From the NCBI RefSeq assembly GCF_020497125.1, contig NC_059079.1:15953553-16017552 (forward strand): a DNA stretch of 64,000 bases. Reading direction: 5' to 3'. Source of the stretch: Mauremys mutica (Eukaryota; Chordata; Testudines; Geoemydidae). Positions 23,791 through 35,800 of this stretch are shown here, in pieces. Both the position numbers and the translations under genes were made by a program. Below the pieces are notes generated by a model. It did not search any database. It saw only the letters and a list, made by a program, of their open reading frames with translations, and was not told the DNA's origin. The first letter of the stretch is position 1, and each line of letters starts with the position of its first letter.

Positions 23791-24849
23791 GAAGCTTAAC
23801 CCTATTTGTCCAAAATAGAGAAATGAGTTTTCACTTTTCAGGAAAAATTGGCAGGTTCATGATGTCTCTCAGCTATAATAGAAACTGAAATTATACTATC
23901 AATTAATACGTTATATTTTTGTAATAGGATGTGCTCTTTTTATTTATGGGATATAACATTTAAAAACATCCTGTTCTTGGAATCAAAGATACATAAAACT
24001 GTCAAAAAGTGATTCAGCATCATTTCCCACAGTTAGTAAAACTTATCTGAGTGGTGGGGCTGATTCTTCTCTTACTTACACCTGTGCAAATCTAGAGTCA
24101 CTCCACTGGAATAAAATTGTTGGAAGAGGAGGATCATATCTAATATGTTTGAAAGCTCTGTTTTCTAAAAAAGAGGGCTTGCAAAGTAATGTAAAGAGGC
24201 TAAAGTGTAGCACTGAAAATTGCACTGACGAGAAACATTTTATCCTTTCTTAGCATTCGCTTTAAGTAGTACACATACAGCAGAGTTGACTGGTCCTCTT
24301 TTGATACTCCAAGTGTTTTCAGACTTTCCAAGGTCACAATAAACATTTGGTTTGATGCTGTAGCCTAATAAACTCAGGGAAAACTGAGGAATGCATCTGG
24401 CTTTCAGAAGTTAAATAGTTCTTTACCATGTGCCGGTTTGGAATAACATGTCAGTGTATTTAGCTGTACTATATTTAATAGCGCCCAATATGTTACCCGA
24501 AAAAGTACAAACAAAAATTGCTGCAAATAAAGTTTTAACTCTATATTCAGTGGCAATAGAATTGACCTTCCCTATTTCAGGACTTTGGCTTCAAGGTCTG
24601 TTAGGCTTATAACCAAATATTGATGGTGCCTGTTAGAAAGACCTTGTCCAATGACATGATCAGGAAGGAGTTGACTAGCACCGTTGCAGCTGCACATATG
24701 ACTTATGGTTATTACCTGGCATAGTTCAGGGGAATGGTTAGGGCTTGAACCAAAGTGACTGAGCTAGTGTGAGTCTTTCTCTCAGGTACTTGTTTCCTTG
24801 GTTACGTTAAGGCAAGTTCACTGGCAAATTACAGGATCTTTATATAGCT

Positions 24850-24968
24850 AATATATGACAGAGCCCTGGCTGGGATGATTTAGTTGGAGTTGGTCCTGCT
24901 TTGAGCAGGGGTTGGACTAGATGACCTCCTGAGGTCCCTTACAACCCTAATCTTCTATGAGTCTATGA
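24850..24968 (+). mobile_element. CR1 LINE 3' end (bird/reptile type)
   Basis: Contains 'TTGGTCCTGCTTTGAGCAGG', 'GGTTGGACTAGATGACCTCC', 'TGAGGTCCCTTACAACCC' and the terminal repeat 'TTCTATGAGTCTATGA'. This is the classic CR1 3' terminus with its octamer repeat, of a different subfamily from the CR1 tails at 17235 and 32700. Confidence 0.93.
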
Positions 24969-27239
24969 AAAATAATTATTGCAATTTGTATAAATATTAT
25001 GGGGGTTTTGTCCATTGTTAGACCCTAGGTGTATGGCTAGGTAGGGTAACTGTGGAAAGAATGGCTAGATGTCAGCATTAAGGTGATTGAGATTATTGCT
25101 ATTTTACTCACCAAAACAAAGATCAAGGTGCTGACAGAGTTTTGGAATATTATGAAACTAAAGTATTAACGGTTTATTCTGCATCAGAAAGTAGCATTTC
25201 TGTGACCTATGCCATCGTTAACCTGTATGTTAAACCTTTCGTTAGCATCCGCATACATGTAAAGACTGATTTGAATAATTTCAGATTTATACTAATGTTC
25301 AAGTGGTTTGTTCTTAAATTGAAACAGAGAGAAGTGAAGTCTGGGTGTCTTTGGAATCAGATAAAGTTAATTAGTCTCCAGGAGCAGATAACTTATTCTG
25401 GAATGTTCTTTACTAGTGATGGCATGCAGTTTTGATAAGATGTCAGCTGTAGATGTTTCTAGTCACTAATGAAAGTGGGACCAATCAGCAGTGCTACTTA
25501 CAAATTTTCATATGCTCTATTGTGTTGTTAGAGCTTCATTAGTTAAGTCAAAGTGAATGTGCGTTTCTCCCAATGAAAATCTTTATGCATCAAAGTGATT
25601 TAACATCCCATCCAATCAGTGGACCGACCCCAGATGTAAATTATTGCTTGTGTTTGTAAGAGAGTGAGGATGCTGATCAATTGCATCAGCCTGGAAGACA
25701 GAATAAAATCACATATTGTACTAGTTTTAAACTTGAAGTTTAATTCTGTGTTGGAAAGCTCTGTAAGCTAGAGACCATAATGAATTAATAATAATAAAAT
25801 AGCTGTACTAAATATGGGTCTTGTATCATATATAAGATTTTCATATTCTCTTGCATAGATTGTATTATAATTGAGTATCTGACTTATACCCTTCCTTCGT
25901 TTTCATGAAACAATAATTATACAATAGACAAAGCCTGCATTCTGAACATAAATGAGTCTGCCAGTGCTAGTACGTTACTCTTTACAAAATAAGGCTTACC
26001 AGGTGGCAAGGATTGCATAATTGAATTGGACTGCATCCTGGTTTCCCACACCCAGTGCAGTTTCACTTAGAAGTAAATTGCAATTAAAAGAGACAGAATA
26101 TTTCCATTGTATTAGGAATTCTTAATAGCAAACTTTTTCATCCATAAGGGTCTATTTTCTTCTTGAAGCTTAGGGGAAATTACTGTATGTGCCTAACTAC
26201 CATTAAAGCTAATAGGAGTAATGTACATAAATCCCTGCATGTTGATGGCCGAATAGACCCCAGATGCCTTCATGCCTTTAAGAGAAAAGTGCTTAAAGGG
26301 AATGAATAAAAGTGTGTGAGTTAGTTGGTCACTGTGGCATCTGTTCCAGAAATGTGACGATTTAACTTTAGGTATTGGGCTTTCAACCAATTCTCCGTAG
26401 TTCCATGTGGAAAAGCATTTTAAGGGCAGAGCACTATGCTCCTGTATCTAGAGCCTTCCTTAGAGGCACTTGAAAGAAGAAGCTACATAAAGCATCAAGG
26501 TAGAAAGGGCATTCACAGGTGGATGCTGTGGGCAGATTTATCTCCCACAAAAGTCACTGTTCACTTCTGTCCCATTACATTTCAAATGCTGCTTGCCAGC
26601 AAGTACTCAAGTTCTACATTTTTGACCATCACTTCCTAGGCTTGCAGGTCAATGACATTAAGGATAACTATCTCCTAATGTTACAAGGAGAGGATAGCAC
26701 GTCTTTTTTATTTTTCCCTTTCCAGAGGACCTTTGGACTCACTGGATTTGCCCCCTTCTTTTGTTTATACTCCCCTGCCTCGGCAAGAGCCTGTCAGTAC
26801 TACTTCTGATCCAGTTGTATGGGTTAGACAGCAAAGTAAGGGACTCCTTTGCCCACCCCGCTCTGCCTTTACTGTGTTCTCAGCCCCTGAGGGGGAAGGA
26901 CAAGGTTTGAGTCTTGAGCTCTGATCCCCACATGCTAGGACACTGCACTTACCATCTACTCCTTGGCCATCCCAAGAAGACGCATTTATACAGGCATCGT
27001 TGCTCTCAGATTAAATGAAATGTTTAAGCTTTTATTCCAGTCTGTTACCCACTGATTCGCCGCTATAACTGAGTCATGCTTGGGATATCAGATATGCTAA
27101 ATTATCCCCGCCCTTCTCATTCAGAAATGAGTGAGGCCGTATATATTCCCCCATTGATACAGGTGGGACTCCATACGTCACTACCACATATAGACACTCT
27201 GGATAAGACTAGGGAAACAAAATTGGGTAGCTGACTCCT
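24969..27239. other. Unique non-coding DNA
   Basis: No gene recognised. An open frame of 97 codons at 25142-25435 has no recognisable domain and sits in AT-rich DNA. The block 25470-25730 is listed as a possible regulatory element. Confidence 0.5.
25470..25730. promoter_or_regulatory. Possible conserved non-coding element
   Basis: Repeat-free block with GGACCAATCAGCAG and CATCCAATCAGTGG (two ATCAG-type words with CCAATC), a palindromic GATGCTGATCAATTGCATCAGC, and CTTTATGCATCAAAG. Clustered palindromic motifs without repeats suggest possible constraint. Not tested by alignment. Confidence 0.25.
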
Positions 27240-27370
27240 TTTGGCTAAATAGTATCAGAGGGGTAGCTGTGTTAGTCTGGATCTGTAAAAAGCACCCACG
27301 AAAGCTTATGCTCCAATACGTCTGTTAGTCTGTAAGGTGCCACAGGACTCTTTGTTGCCTTTGGCTAAAT
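27240..27370. mobile_element. Internally inverted retroposed repeat with target duplication
   Basis: TTTGGCTAAAT occurs at 27240-27250 and again at 27360-27370, flanking an insert. The first half (27251-27293, TATCAGAGGGGTAGCTGTGT...) is the head of a very common turtle repeat in forward orientation. The second half (27295-27359, ACCCACGAAAGCTTATGCTC...) is the reverse complement of the downstream part of the same repeat. Family identity is from memory. The head-forward/body-reversed arrangement inside one duplication matches 'twin priming' by a LINE machinery. Confidence 0.75.
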
Positions 27371-28639
27371 GGATTCATTAATCTGAAACATGAGTGTGTG
27401 ATATTTAGTTCCTTTACTTTTATTCCACATTCATTCCTGCTGAGGCTAGTGGGAGTTGCACATGTATACCTAGTTCTTATCTGGGCCCTAAATCTTTTAA
27501 CACTCCTAAACTTTCAGATCTGTTCCGCTGGTTGGCAGGGCAAAGCACAGTCACCTTGCCACTAGGCTAGATAATTAATAGCAGTGTAACAGAAGTGAAT
27601 ATAGTTGCTCAGCAGAATGAATGATGTAGACTACAAGGGAAAGCACTAGAAAGTACAGTGAAGCTGGATAGTGTTTAGCGGGGAGAAACTTCTGTTTGTC
27701 CTTCATTAAGGGAAACTGTAAAGAAACCTAAGCTATGATCACATTAATCAGAAGAATTGGCATTACATGACATTCCTTATTTTTATTTGGCGTAGATTGG
27801 ATAGCATGCATTAATTTAAATAATTAGTATATCTGAAATAACTCTTGCTGATATTTAATTAGTTCTAAAGGTTGAGTTTGTTTTTTTAACAGTGGTTTCA
27901 GCTTATGAAAGTTAAGGGACAGATTGTTGGTTATTCCCTGACCCCGTATAAAGTCCCATTGGAATCCATGGGGCTGTCTGCAGAGCAAGGTGCAGCCAAA
28001 TATGAGAAAAGTCATTACAAAGTAGTTTGTAAAAAGTCAAAATAAACCATGGGATATTTCTTGGTTTTTTTACTTTGGCCTTTCATGGCACATCTGTTTC
28101 TTTTGTCCATTGTGGGTATTGGTCAGTAAAGATGAGATCACCAAGAAGTTGAATCTGTCATTTTTAAAAAAAATACAGTTTCCCTTTAATTAACAACTTT
28201 GCAGATGGGCCCCATCCTGTGAAGTGCTGGGCTCCCTCAGCTTTCATTGAAACCACAGAAGCTGTAAGTTCCGACCCTCCACTATAAAGTAGTGGACTTA
28301 TCATGGCCACGAAACCACAGTAGATATACCGTAGTTCTGTCAGATAAGTTGTGATGCCTTAGTACTATGGTTATTTTTCTTCCTCCCTACCTTTTAGCAA
28401 AGCAAGACCACATACAACTTTATGACTATCTTTGTAAAACAGTGTTTTTAACTTTTTAGTGCACTTAGCAGCTTCACGCTTTGTTCCTTCTCTTTCCAAA
28501 GACATTTATTTCTGGAGAGAAAAAACAAACCAAAATCTAACCGACAGATCCTGCAGCTCGCTGCAACCAGTTTGGTTGAAAATAAGTGCATGGATCTGAC
28601 TATCCAGAAAACTTAAAAGAATATTGAAAGAGGTGTCTG
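27371..28639. other. Non-coding DNA, no gene seen
   Basis: Only a MITE-like arm at about 28205-28275 ('GGGCCCCATCCTGTGAAG') and AT-rich unique DNA. The open frames on the minus strand at 27824-28015 and 28506-28745 are not recognisable; the second overlaps the SINE that follows. Confidence 0.5.
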
Positions 28640-28922
28640 ATAGAGAGGGTGGTCTAGTGGTTAAAACACTGAATGGGGACTCAAGAGGTCTGCATTCAGT
28701 TCCCAGTTTTGCCACAGACTTCCTGTGTGACCTTGGGCAAGTCATATAACTAACTTTGTGCTGCAGTTCTCCATCTGTAAAATGGGGATAATGTTATTTT
28801 ATTTCTCCCGCCCTTTGTCTGTTTTGTCTACTTAGACTGCAGGGAGTCTGGGACACAGACTATATATGTACAGTGCCTAGCGCAACAGGGCCTCTGAGCG
28901 CTGCTGTAATATAAATTATTAT
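28640..28922 (+). mobile_element. tRNA-derived SINE with L2-like tail, full length
   Basis: The head has a good pol III A box TGGTCTAGTGG (28650-28660) and a degenerate B box at about 28693-28703. The core reads 'CCTGTGTGACCTTGGGCAAG' and 'CCATCTGTAAAATGGGGATA', as in MIR/CORE-type SINEs. The tail has 'TTTGTCTACTTAGACTGCAG', 'ACAGTGCCTAGCGCAACAGG' and ends in 'TAATATAAATTATTATTT', which resembles the L2 LINE end at 49920-50062. This fits mobilisation by L2 reverse transcriptase. It is the most complete SINE in the window. Confidence 0.92.
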
Positions 28923-29655
28923 TTTATATGTTTATATTTATATGTTTAATAATAATAATAATACAATGAGGCAAGGGAGGCCTTCTAAACATAGGTGGAA
29001 GAAGAACATACTTACCAATGTGAATGCTGTGAACTTCCTCATTTGAGACGCAAAGCATTTATCACGTTTAAGAAACTATAAAACTATATAGCGTTTTCCA
29101 AAATGAAAGAAAATAATCTGACGGTCGGTCCTCAGCAGTCCAGCCATTCAGAAAGAGCTTTACACATTTGGAGTAACACTACCATTGCTCTCATTAAGCT
29201 TTCCCATTAAGGTGGCAGTTTTCAGTGATAAACAGAACTGTACTTATTAGCACTGATAGCCTTCTGAATGGACTTGCAAGTAAATAAGAGATTTCTTGTG
29301 CCATTTGCCGATGACATGTCCTTTTAGGAAGGAAGTCTTTGAAATGTTATAGTAGTGCTACGGTTTTAGGGGAGAGGGTCTCATGTCATTGTTATTAACC
29401 CCCAACTTTATAGGGTTACAGAAATGCTGTAAGATTTTACCCTACACTGAAATGTGCACAGAGAGTCACCCCACGGAACACGGACATTTTATTAGCAATT
29501 TTAGTTTTCAACAACTCTTGCTGTTTTTGCGCTATAAGAGGTTTAAAAAGTAGTAATAAAGACCAAGTTCTTTGGTTTGGATACTTCTGTTTGCAATCTC
29601 CTAATTCCAAACCAAACCTAACATACAATTAAAAACATGTTAGCCTTTAAAGGTT
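28923..29655. other. Non-coding DNA, no feature seen
   Basis: Begins with a short AAT/ATA-rich run (about 28948-28963) that is probably the end of the preceding SINE tail. No gene or repeat recognised after that. Confidence 0.5.
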
Positions 29656-29780
29656 GGGTTTTCCAAAGTGCTCAGTATTAGCCTAACTCTGATCGCACTG
29701 AAGTCAATGTTAAAACTCCCAGTGACTTCAGTGGGAGAAGAGTTGGGCCATTACTCAGCATTATTTTGGAAATCCTATCC
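29656..29780. mobile_element. Palindromic MITE, about 125 bp
   Basis: GGGTTTTCCAAAGTGCTCAG at the left pairs with the right end 'TTTTGGAAATCCTATCC'. The centre is a palindrome around 'ACTCCCAGTGACTTCAGTGG' against 'CACTGAAGTCAATG'. The structure fits a small non-autonomous DNA element. Confidence 0.75.
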
Positions 29781-30685
29781 TCAGTGTGTAGCAGATAACC
29801 ACTAATAGTGCCCTGTATACGATCTCAATGTCAGATTTAAAAGAAATAAATAAAAATAACTAAGGGCTCTATCCTGCCTGCTAGGCAGTGACCTGCCTTG
29901 GGGGCAGCACGAGTTGGGGTATTATCTGGCCATACAGTTTTAAGAATAACACAGATTGGGGAACAGTGCTTTTTTAAAATATGAATTTTAACCTGTTGGA
30001 GTCCTCTTGAGATTTTTATTTTTCATATTTAAAACTTAGGCATTGGATGGAAATGAGAACGGGATGAGACGGTTCCCAGAAGGGATGTAATAGCTAATCA
30101 CAGCAATGGGAGTAAGTGTATGTAGGGAAACGATCCTGATGACTTCAAGTGGAGCTGGCTTGGGAACTTAATCTTTGACTTCATGCTGTTTTACTACATA
30201 TCTAGGTCTGTAATCCATTCCATTTTCTGAGTTTCCTTATGGCTGTTAACAGCTATATTGTGCCACATGCACAACTCCACCACATCACTGATGGTGATGA
30301 GATGGCACTAAGAAAGAAGTAGAGTGAATTTGGTATAGATAGTGTTTGAGCTGATGTAGGTCTTTATACAAAACATATACTAAATTAAGAATAGCTGGAA
30401 TTGAAGAATGAAAAAGTTTAAGGGAACAAAATGGAACTAGCAATAAAATACCATCAAAGAAATATCCAGTTGCAAATTTTAAGACATTTCTTGACGTTTT
30501 TCCCCCCTTTGATTTACTGAAAAGTTAAAAAAAAAATTAAAAGATGCCTTCTAATCTGGAGCCAGTTTTAATTTTAACTGTTATTAACAGGAAATGGTGA
30601 ATTCACAAGCAGCATATCCAATGTGTGAGGCTGTATTTACATTTACAAAGAATTTGTGTGTCATAAAGTGAGGTGTATCATAAAT
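29781..30685. other. Non-coding DNA, no feature seen
   Basis: AT-rich, with a poly-A run near 30526-30536. No gene, RNA or repeat recognised. Confidence 0.5.
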
Positions 30686-30927
30686 CAGGGGCTCTCAACC
30701 TTTCCAGACTACTCTACCCCTTTTAGGAGTCTGATTTGTCTTGCATACCTGCAACTTTCACCTACTTGCTTACAAAATCAGACATAAAAATACAAGTGTC
30801 ACAGCCACACAGTTACTGCAAAATTGCTTACTTTCTGATTTTTACCATATAATTATAAAATAAAGAAATCGAATATAAATATTGTACTTACATTTCAGTG
30901 TATAATATATAGAGCAGTATAAACAAG
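30686..30927. mobile_element. hAT element, left half only
   Basis: Starts with the hAT-type end CAGGGGCTCTCAACCTTTCC and continues with 'AGGAGTCTGATTTGTCTTGC', 'AAATCAGACATAAAAATACA' and 'GTACTTACATTTCAGTGTAT', words I recognise from a common turtle hAT element. The right terminus is missing: the sequence passes straight into CR1 at about 30928. Confidence 0.8.
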
Positions 30928-31510
30928 AACGGCTAACTGTGGTATGTAAGCCTATTGCTTAAATCAGCCTCTGTACCAATGACGGGTGGATAGCAAATGT
31001 AATGCCGATTTTAAAAAAATGGTTCCGGAGGTGATCCTGTCAATTGCAGGCCGGTAAGCACCACGCAAATTGGTTGAAACTATAGTAAAGAACAGAATTA
31101 TCAGACACATGGATGAACATGATATGTTGGGGGAAGTGTCAACATGGATTTTGTAAAGAGAAATCATGCCTCACCAATCTATTAGAATTCTTTGAAGGTG
31201 TAAAGGTATTTGTGGACAAGGGTGAACCAGGGGGTATAGTGTACTTTGACTTTCAGAAAGCCTTTGTTGAGGTCCCTTGCCAAAGGTTCTTAAGCAAAGT
31301 AAGCAGTCCTGGGATAAGAGGGAAGGTCCTCTCATGGATCAGTAACTGGTTAAACGATAGGAAACAAGGGTATGAACGAATGACAATTTTCACAGAGGAC
31401 AGAGGGTCCCCCAAGTTTTGGACTGGCACTAGTGCTGTTCAACATATTCATAAATGATCTGAGAAAAGGGGTAAACAGTGAGATGGAAAAGTCTGCAGAT
31501 GATACAAGAC

Positions 31511-31932
31511 TAAGCCCAGCTCCCCTGGACCAGAGCAGATGATCATAGTCCAGCCAATTAAAGAGGGCTGGGCTGCACCTGGGCTTATTAAGGGCTGCTA
31601 ATGGGCAGCTGGGGGATGGACTGAGAGAGGTGCCCTGGGGAGGGAAAGCCACAGCGGAGTGGAACTAGTGCCTGTGGAGCAAGGGATCAGGGGCTCAGGA
31701 AAGCAACCCTGGGGCTGTTGCTTTAAGGAGGGAACAGAACTGGCAGAGATTGGGAAACTGCCAGGAGCAGGAGTGCCGGAGATCCGTGGGAGGGTTGGCC
31801 CTGAAGCCTGAGGCCAAGGAAGGATTTAAGACTGTTGTTCTATTTATTGACTAAACTCTGTTAAGGAAATAAAACTCCTTGGAAAAGACTGGGCATGGCA
31901 GCACATGCTTTGGAGCTGGGGAGAAGCCTGGA
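31511..31932 (+). mobile_element. Solo LTR-like insertion within CR1
   Basis: This GC-rich segment is foreign to CR1. It has a CCAAT word (AGCCAAT, 31552-31558) near the start and a polyadenylation signal AATAAA (31868-31873) near the end, the order expected of a plus-strand LTR. I recognise its style (GGGCTGGGCTGC..., GCCTGAGGCC...) from turtle LTR retroelements, but no terminal TG...CA pair or clean target duplication is visible. A non-LTR repeat is the alternative. Confidence 0.5.
31868..31873 (+). promoter_or_regulatory. Polyadenylation signal AATAAA in LTR-like insertion
   Basis: AATAAA within GGAAATAAAACTCC, near the 3' end of the inserted segment; in this position it supports the LTR reading. 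Confidence 0.5.
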
Positions 31933-32870
31933 CAGGACCTCACAAAACTGGGTGACTGGGCAACAAAAAGTAATGTACATTGGAAAACATAATCCCATCT
32001 CTACGTACAAAATGCTGGGGTCTAAATTAGCTGTTATCACTCAAGAAAGAGATTTTGGAGTCATTGTGGATAGTTCTCTGAAAACATCCGCTCGGTGTGC
32101 AGCGGCAGTCGAAAAAGCTAAACAGAATGTGGGGAATCATTAGGAAAAGAATAGCTAGCAAGACAGAAAATATCATAATGCCAGTATATAAATCTATAGT
32201 ACATCCATGCCTTGAATACTGCATGCAGTTGCAGACGCCCTGACTCAAAAAAGATAGATTAGAATTGGGAAAAGTATAGAGAAGAGCAAAAAAAAAATGA
32301 GGGGACTAGAAATTCGGTACAGCTTCTATATGAGGAGAGAGTAAAAAGACTGGGACTGTTTAGCTTAGGAAAGAGACAGCTAAAGAGGGATATGATAGAT
32401 GTCTGTAAAATCCTGAATGGTGTGGAGATAGTGAATAAAGAAGAGTTATTGACCCCTTCGCATAACACAAGAAGCAGGGTCACCCAATGAAATTAACAGG
32501 CAGCAGATTTAAAACAAATATAATGAAGTGCTTCGTCAGACGACAGACAGTCAACCTGCGGAACTTGTTGCCAGAGAATGTTGTGAAGGCCAAAAGTATA
32601 ACTAGGTTCAAAAAGAATTAGATAAGTTCATGGAGGATGGTTCCATCAATGTCTGTTTAGCCAAGATGGTCTGGGATGGAACCCCCTGCTCTGGGCATCG
32701 CTGACTGCCTGATGCAGGGACTGGATGATGTAATGGGCTACTCGATAAATTGCCTGGTTCTGTTCATTCCCTCTGAAGCATCTGGCAATGTCGGAAAATA
32801 GGATACTGGGCTATATGGACCATTGGTCTGACCCAGTATGGCCGTTCTTTGGTTCCTATGTTCTTATATG

Positions 32871-35800
32871 AATGGAAAATTACTAAAAATACAACAGAAG
32901 TTAAAATATCTAGAATGAAAGTGTAAAGTATGGCAAAGGAACTTCTCTGCCAAGTGAACAAAGGAATCAATTAAAATTAAGTCTTGCTTTTAAATTTTAA
33001 GTTTAATGTATGAAAATAGCATTAGAAAGGCCCATCTGGTTCATTCTTACATAATGGTGCATATAATATGCTGCATGCAGAGTAGACAAGGTTCTGCTAT
33101 TGTCTGTTCATGGGTCCTAATGTTTATCTACACTATACTTGCTTCTATTAAATGTTGTGGGTTTTCTAGTGACTAATGGGGACATTTTGTATTATAGCTT
33201 ATTATTTGTTTGTCTGCCTGTTCCATGTACTCTCTCACTCCACTTTCGTACACACATATGCAAAAAATACTAGAGTTAAAGAAGAATGTCAACCATATGT
33301 AATATACAAGGAGATTAGTGGCAGTAAGATTGAATTAATTGTGGTTTTGGCAGTCAAGACACCATAAGGGCCATATTTTAGAGTTTTAGACAACCACATG
33401 TATTCCAGAGTTTGCCTTGGATCTACAGTATGTGTAGCTCATTAGATACACAATCTGCCTTATATTCTATCCTGTCACATGAAATGGATGGCAGCAAACT
33501 GGCGTCTTGGAGGTGTTGCTAGCACTACAGATTTTAACACTCATGCCAGACATGGGCATCATGAAAGTTCTCTACCTTATCTGGTTGCGATTCATCTCAG
33601 GGGCCCAAATTCTAATCTTACGTGTTCCGTGCCCATTGCTGTATGTGCTGGAAAATCTGCACAGTAACAGCAGAATTTGTTTATGCCAAATGCACGCTGC
33701 ACGTCTGAGCTTATATTTTTTGTTTCAGTTGTGTCTCTCTGATAGGTTGATACTCTGCTTCCAAGGGGCATGTAGTATTAAAAAAAGAAAGAAGGCAGCC
33801 TCTGTCCCTGGTTGCTGTTTTTAAAGACGACAACCACTAACTGGTTAGTAGCCCAAAATTTGTATTCTGCTATTCATGATGAGGATCTCATTAAATGATA
33901 TTATATCTCCAATTTAGTGTGACCACATTACTGCTTTATTTTATACATGATTCTTTTTATATGTTGTCTTCAAAATAGCCTTTTTGTCACTTTTTCCTAG
34001 TATAAATAAGCAAGCATATAAGATAAATTCCATCTCTCTCTGTCCCCTCCCTAAATTCATAATTTGTTGCTTTAAAATCCCAGAATCTAAATACCTCTGT
34101 AAATATCGCTGTACATAGACAATGCTGCCAAAGTCTAATAACCATGCAAAAATAAGCACTGTACAAAAAGGAAATTCGTGATATCTGTTCAGTTGATTCT
34201 GATTTATATAAAAGTGGCAAACTCTTGGTTGAACTCATTTGAGTTCAAATGAGGCTACATTCAGCAGAGCCGAATGCTTAAATATAGGTGAAGGAAATGC
34301 TGGTTTGCTAATTTCAGCAGAATGTTTAAAACAAAGTGTTACTGTTTAATCTGGGCACATGATGGGTGAATGAATGTTTGAGTGAAATGACATAATTGTT
34401 AGTTAGTCTGTATAATTTGGAGAATGATCATATCTTTGCACAATTTTAACTCTTTCTAGAGGGAGAGGATTCTCATGGCAGATAAATAAATGCTTTCCCT
34501 AATGACCGTGAATTCTAGAATTCCATCTTTATTTGTATTTTTTCAACTTTTTAAACTACAGACATGTCTCAGACTTGCTTAGCAGTGCATTTCAGTTGAA
34601 GAGTATTATCCTTAACCTCTTTGCTCACATTGCATATGATATTTAATCCATCATCTTTGTTTTAAACAAACAGTGCACAAGCTGTTGCTAGCATTGGTGT
34701 AAAGCGGATGGTCCATCTGGAAAGCAGAAATATAGATCAGGGAAATAAGAGAATTAAAACTGTTTTAGGGGTGCATTTGGATGTGTAAAACCTTTGAAGC
34801 AGAGCATTTAACAGCTTTTTAAAAAGCAATTTGATAATGGGCAGGGGAAACTATTTTGCTTTTTTATGGAAGAGGGGAATCCGAAAGATAAGTCTGGTAG
34901 TAATAGATACTTTTAAAATTCTGTAGTTCTAAACTGTATAGTAAACAAAAATGTGCATGTGAGCATCTTTATTTTAAAAGTTTGCTATTTATTCTAGCTA
35001 ATGGAATGGCTAACAATGTCAGTTTAGTGTAAAGTTGACCATTATTCCTAGATAGAAGTGCAAAAGGTAAAAAGTTACCCAGTCATAAAATAGCTTATTA
35101 ATTAAACCACTGACAAAACAGCCCTTTCAGCCAATGGGGTGTGCTACGCAAAATACTACAGTTCAGCATTTGGCTTTTGTGTGATTGCCGGTAGTGTTCC
35201 AAAGCCAGGAGGACCAACAGTTACTATATTTGAATCTATACACTCTTTTTAAAGGAATTTCTTTGAAACCAGAATAGTTGTGACATAATTTATCTGTGGT
35301 GCCATCTTTGATCCTCTCTCTGAGAAAGGAGAATCCAACCAGATGTTTTATATTCACTGTAATAATGGTACTCTTTTTACAAAATACAAGTTTTTTGTCC
35401 ATCTCAAAAATGTTCTGTCACTTCAAAAATACACATTCTAGCTCGGCCTGAAATATATTCTCCATCAGCGCTACACAATTATTGGAGCACAAATTTGCAT
35501 GCCATTCATATAGCTTTTAATGATGCCGTCATATTTAGAGATTAAAAGAAATTCCTCCATGCGTATTCTGCAGTTTTGTTGCTGGAATTTGGGGCATAGA
35601 TTGAATACTCAAATTGATAAAGACCTTCTGTGTAACTGTGCAATAGTATGTATGCAGGGCTGAGGCACTCAAACAGTTTTTCATAGGAGCCTGAAGCGTC
35701 ATCACCATTTTGCTGATAGCAGGACTGAAATTTTTTTCATTGCTGGTACATTGACCAGATGTTTGTAATTTAGGGTTTACTCCTGCTCTCATTGAAATCA

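Larger units (their letters stand above)
20320..24849. other. Mostly unique non-coding DNA
   Basis: No gene recognised. Apart from three small MITE-like arms (20596-20675, 21248-21334, 22756-22844) the region is repeat-free and AT-rich. An octamer-containing stretch at 23695-23790 is listed separately. Confidence 0.5.
30990..32530 (+). pseudogene. CR1 ORF2 reverse transcriptase, interrupted
   Basis: The longest intact piece (31113-31457) contains 'CQHGFCKEKSCLTNLLEFFE', then motif A 'VYFDFQKAFVEVP' with the first Asp kept but the usual AFD changed to AFV, then 'GIRGKVLSWISNWLNDRKQG'. The frame breaks before motif B. Motif C reads SADDTRL at about 31492-31512, keeping both Asp. The LTR-like insertion follows immediately. 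After it the frame resumes at 'NWVTGQQKVMYIGKHNPIS' and 'FGVIVDSSLKTSARCAAAVE', then breaks again. It cannot encode an active enzyme. Confidence 0.92.
30928..32870 (+). mobile_element. CR1 LINE, 5'-truncated, with an internal insertion
   Basis: The plus-strand CR1 begins within ORF2 ('GGTATGTAAGCCTATTGCTT') and ends with the full CR1 3' terminus ('CATTGGTCTGACCCAGTATG', 'GTTCCTATGTTCTTATAT'). It is interrupted at about 31511-31932 by an unrelated LTR-like segment, and a short piece of CR1 at the junction seems missing. Its 5' end abuts a truncated hAT element. It is the same family as the minus-strand copy at 13081. Confidence 0.95.
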
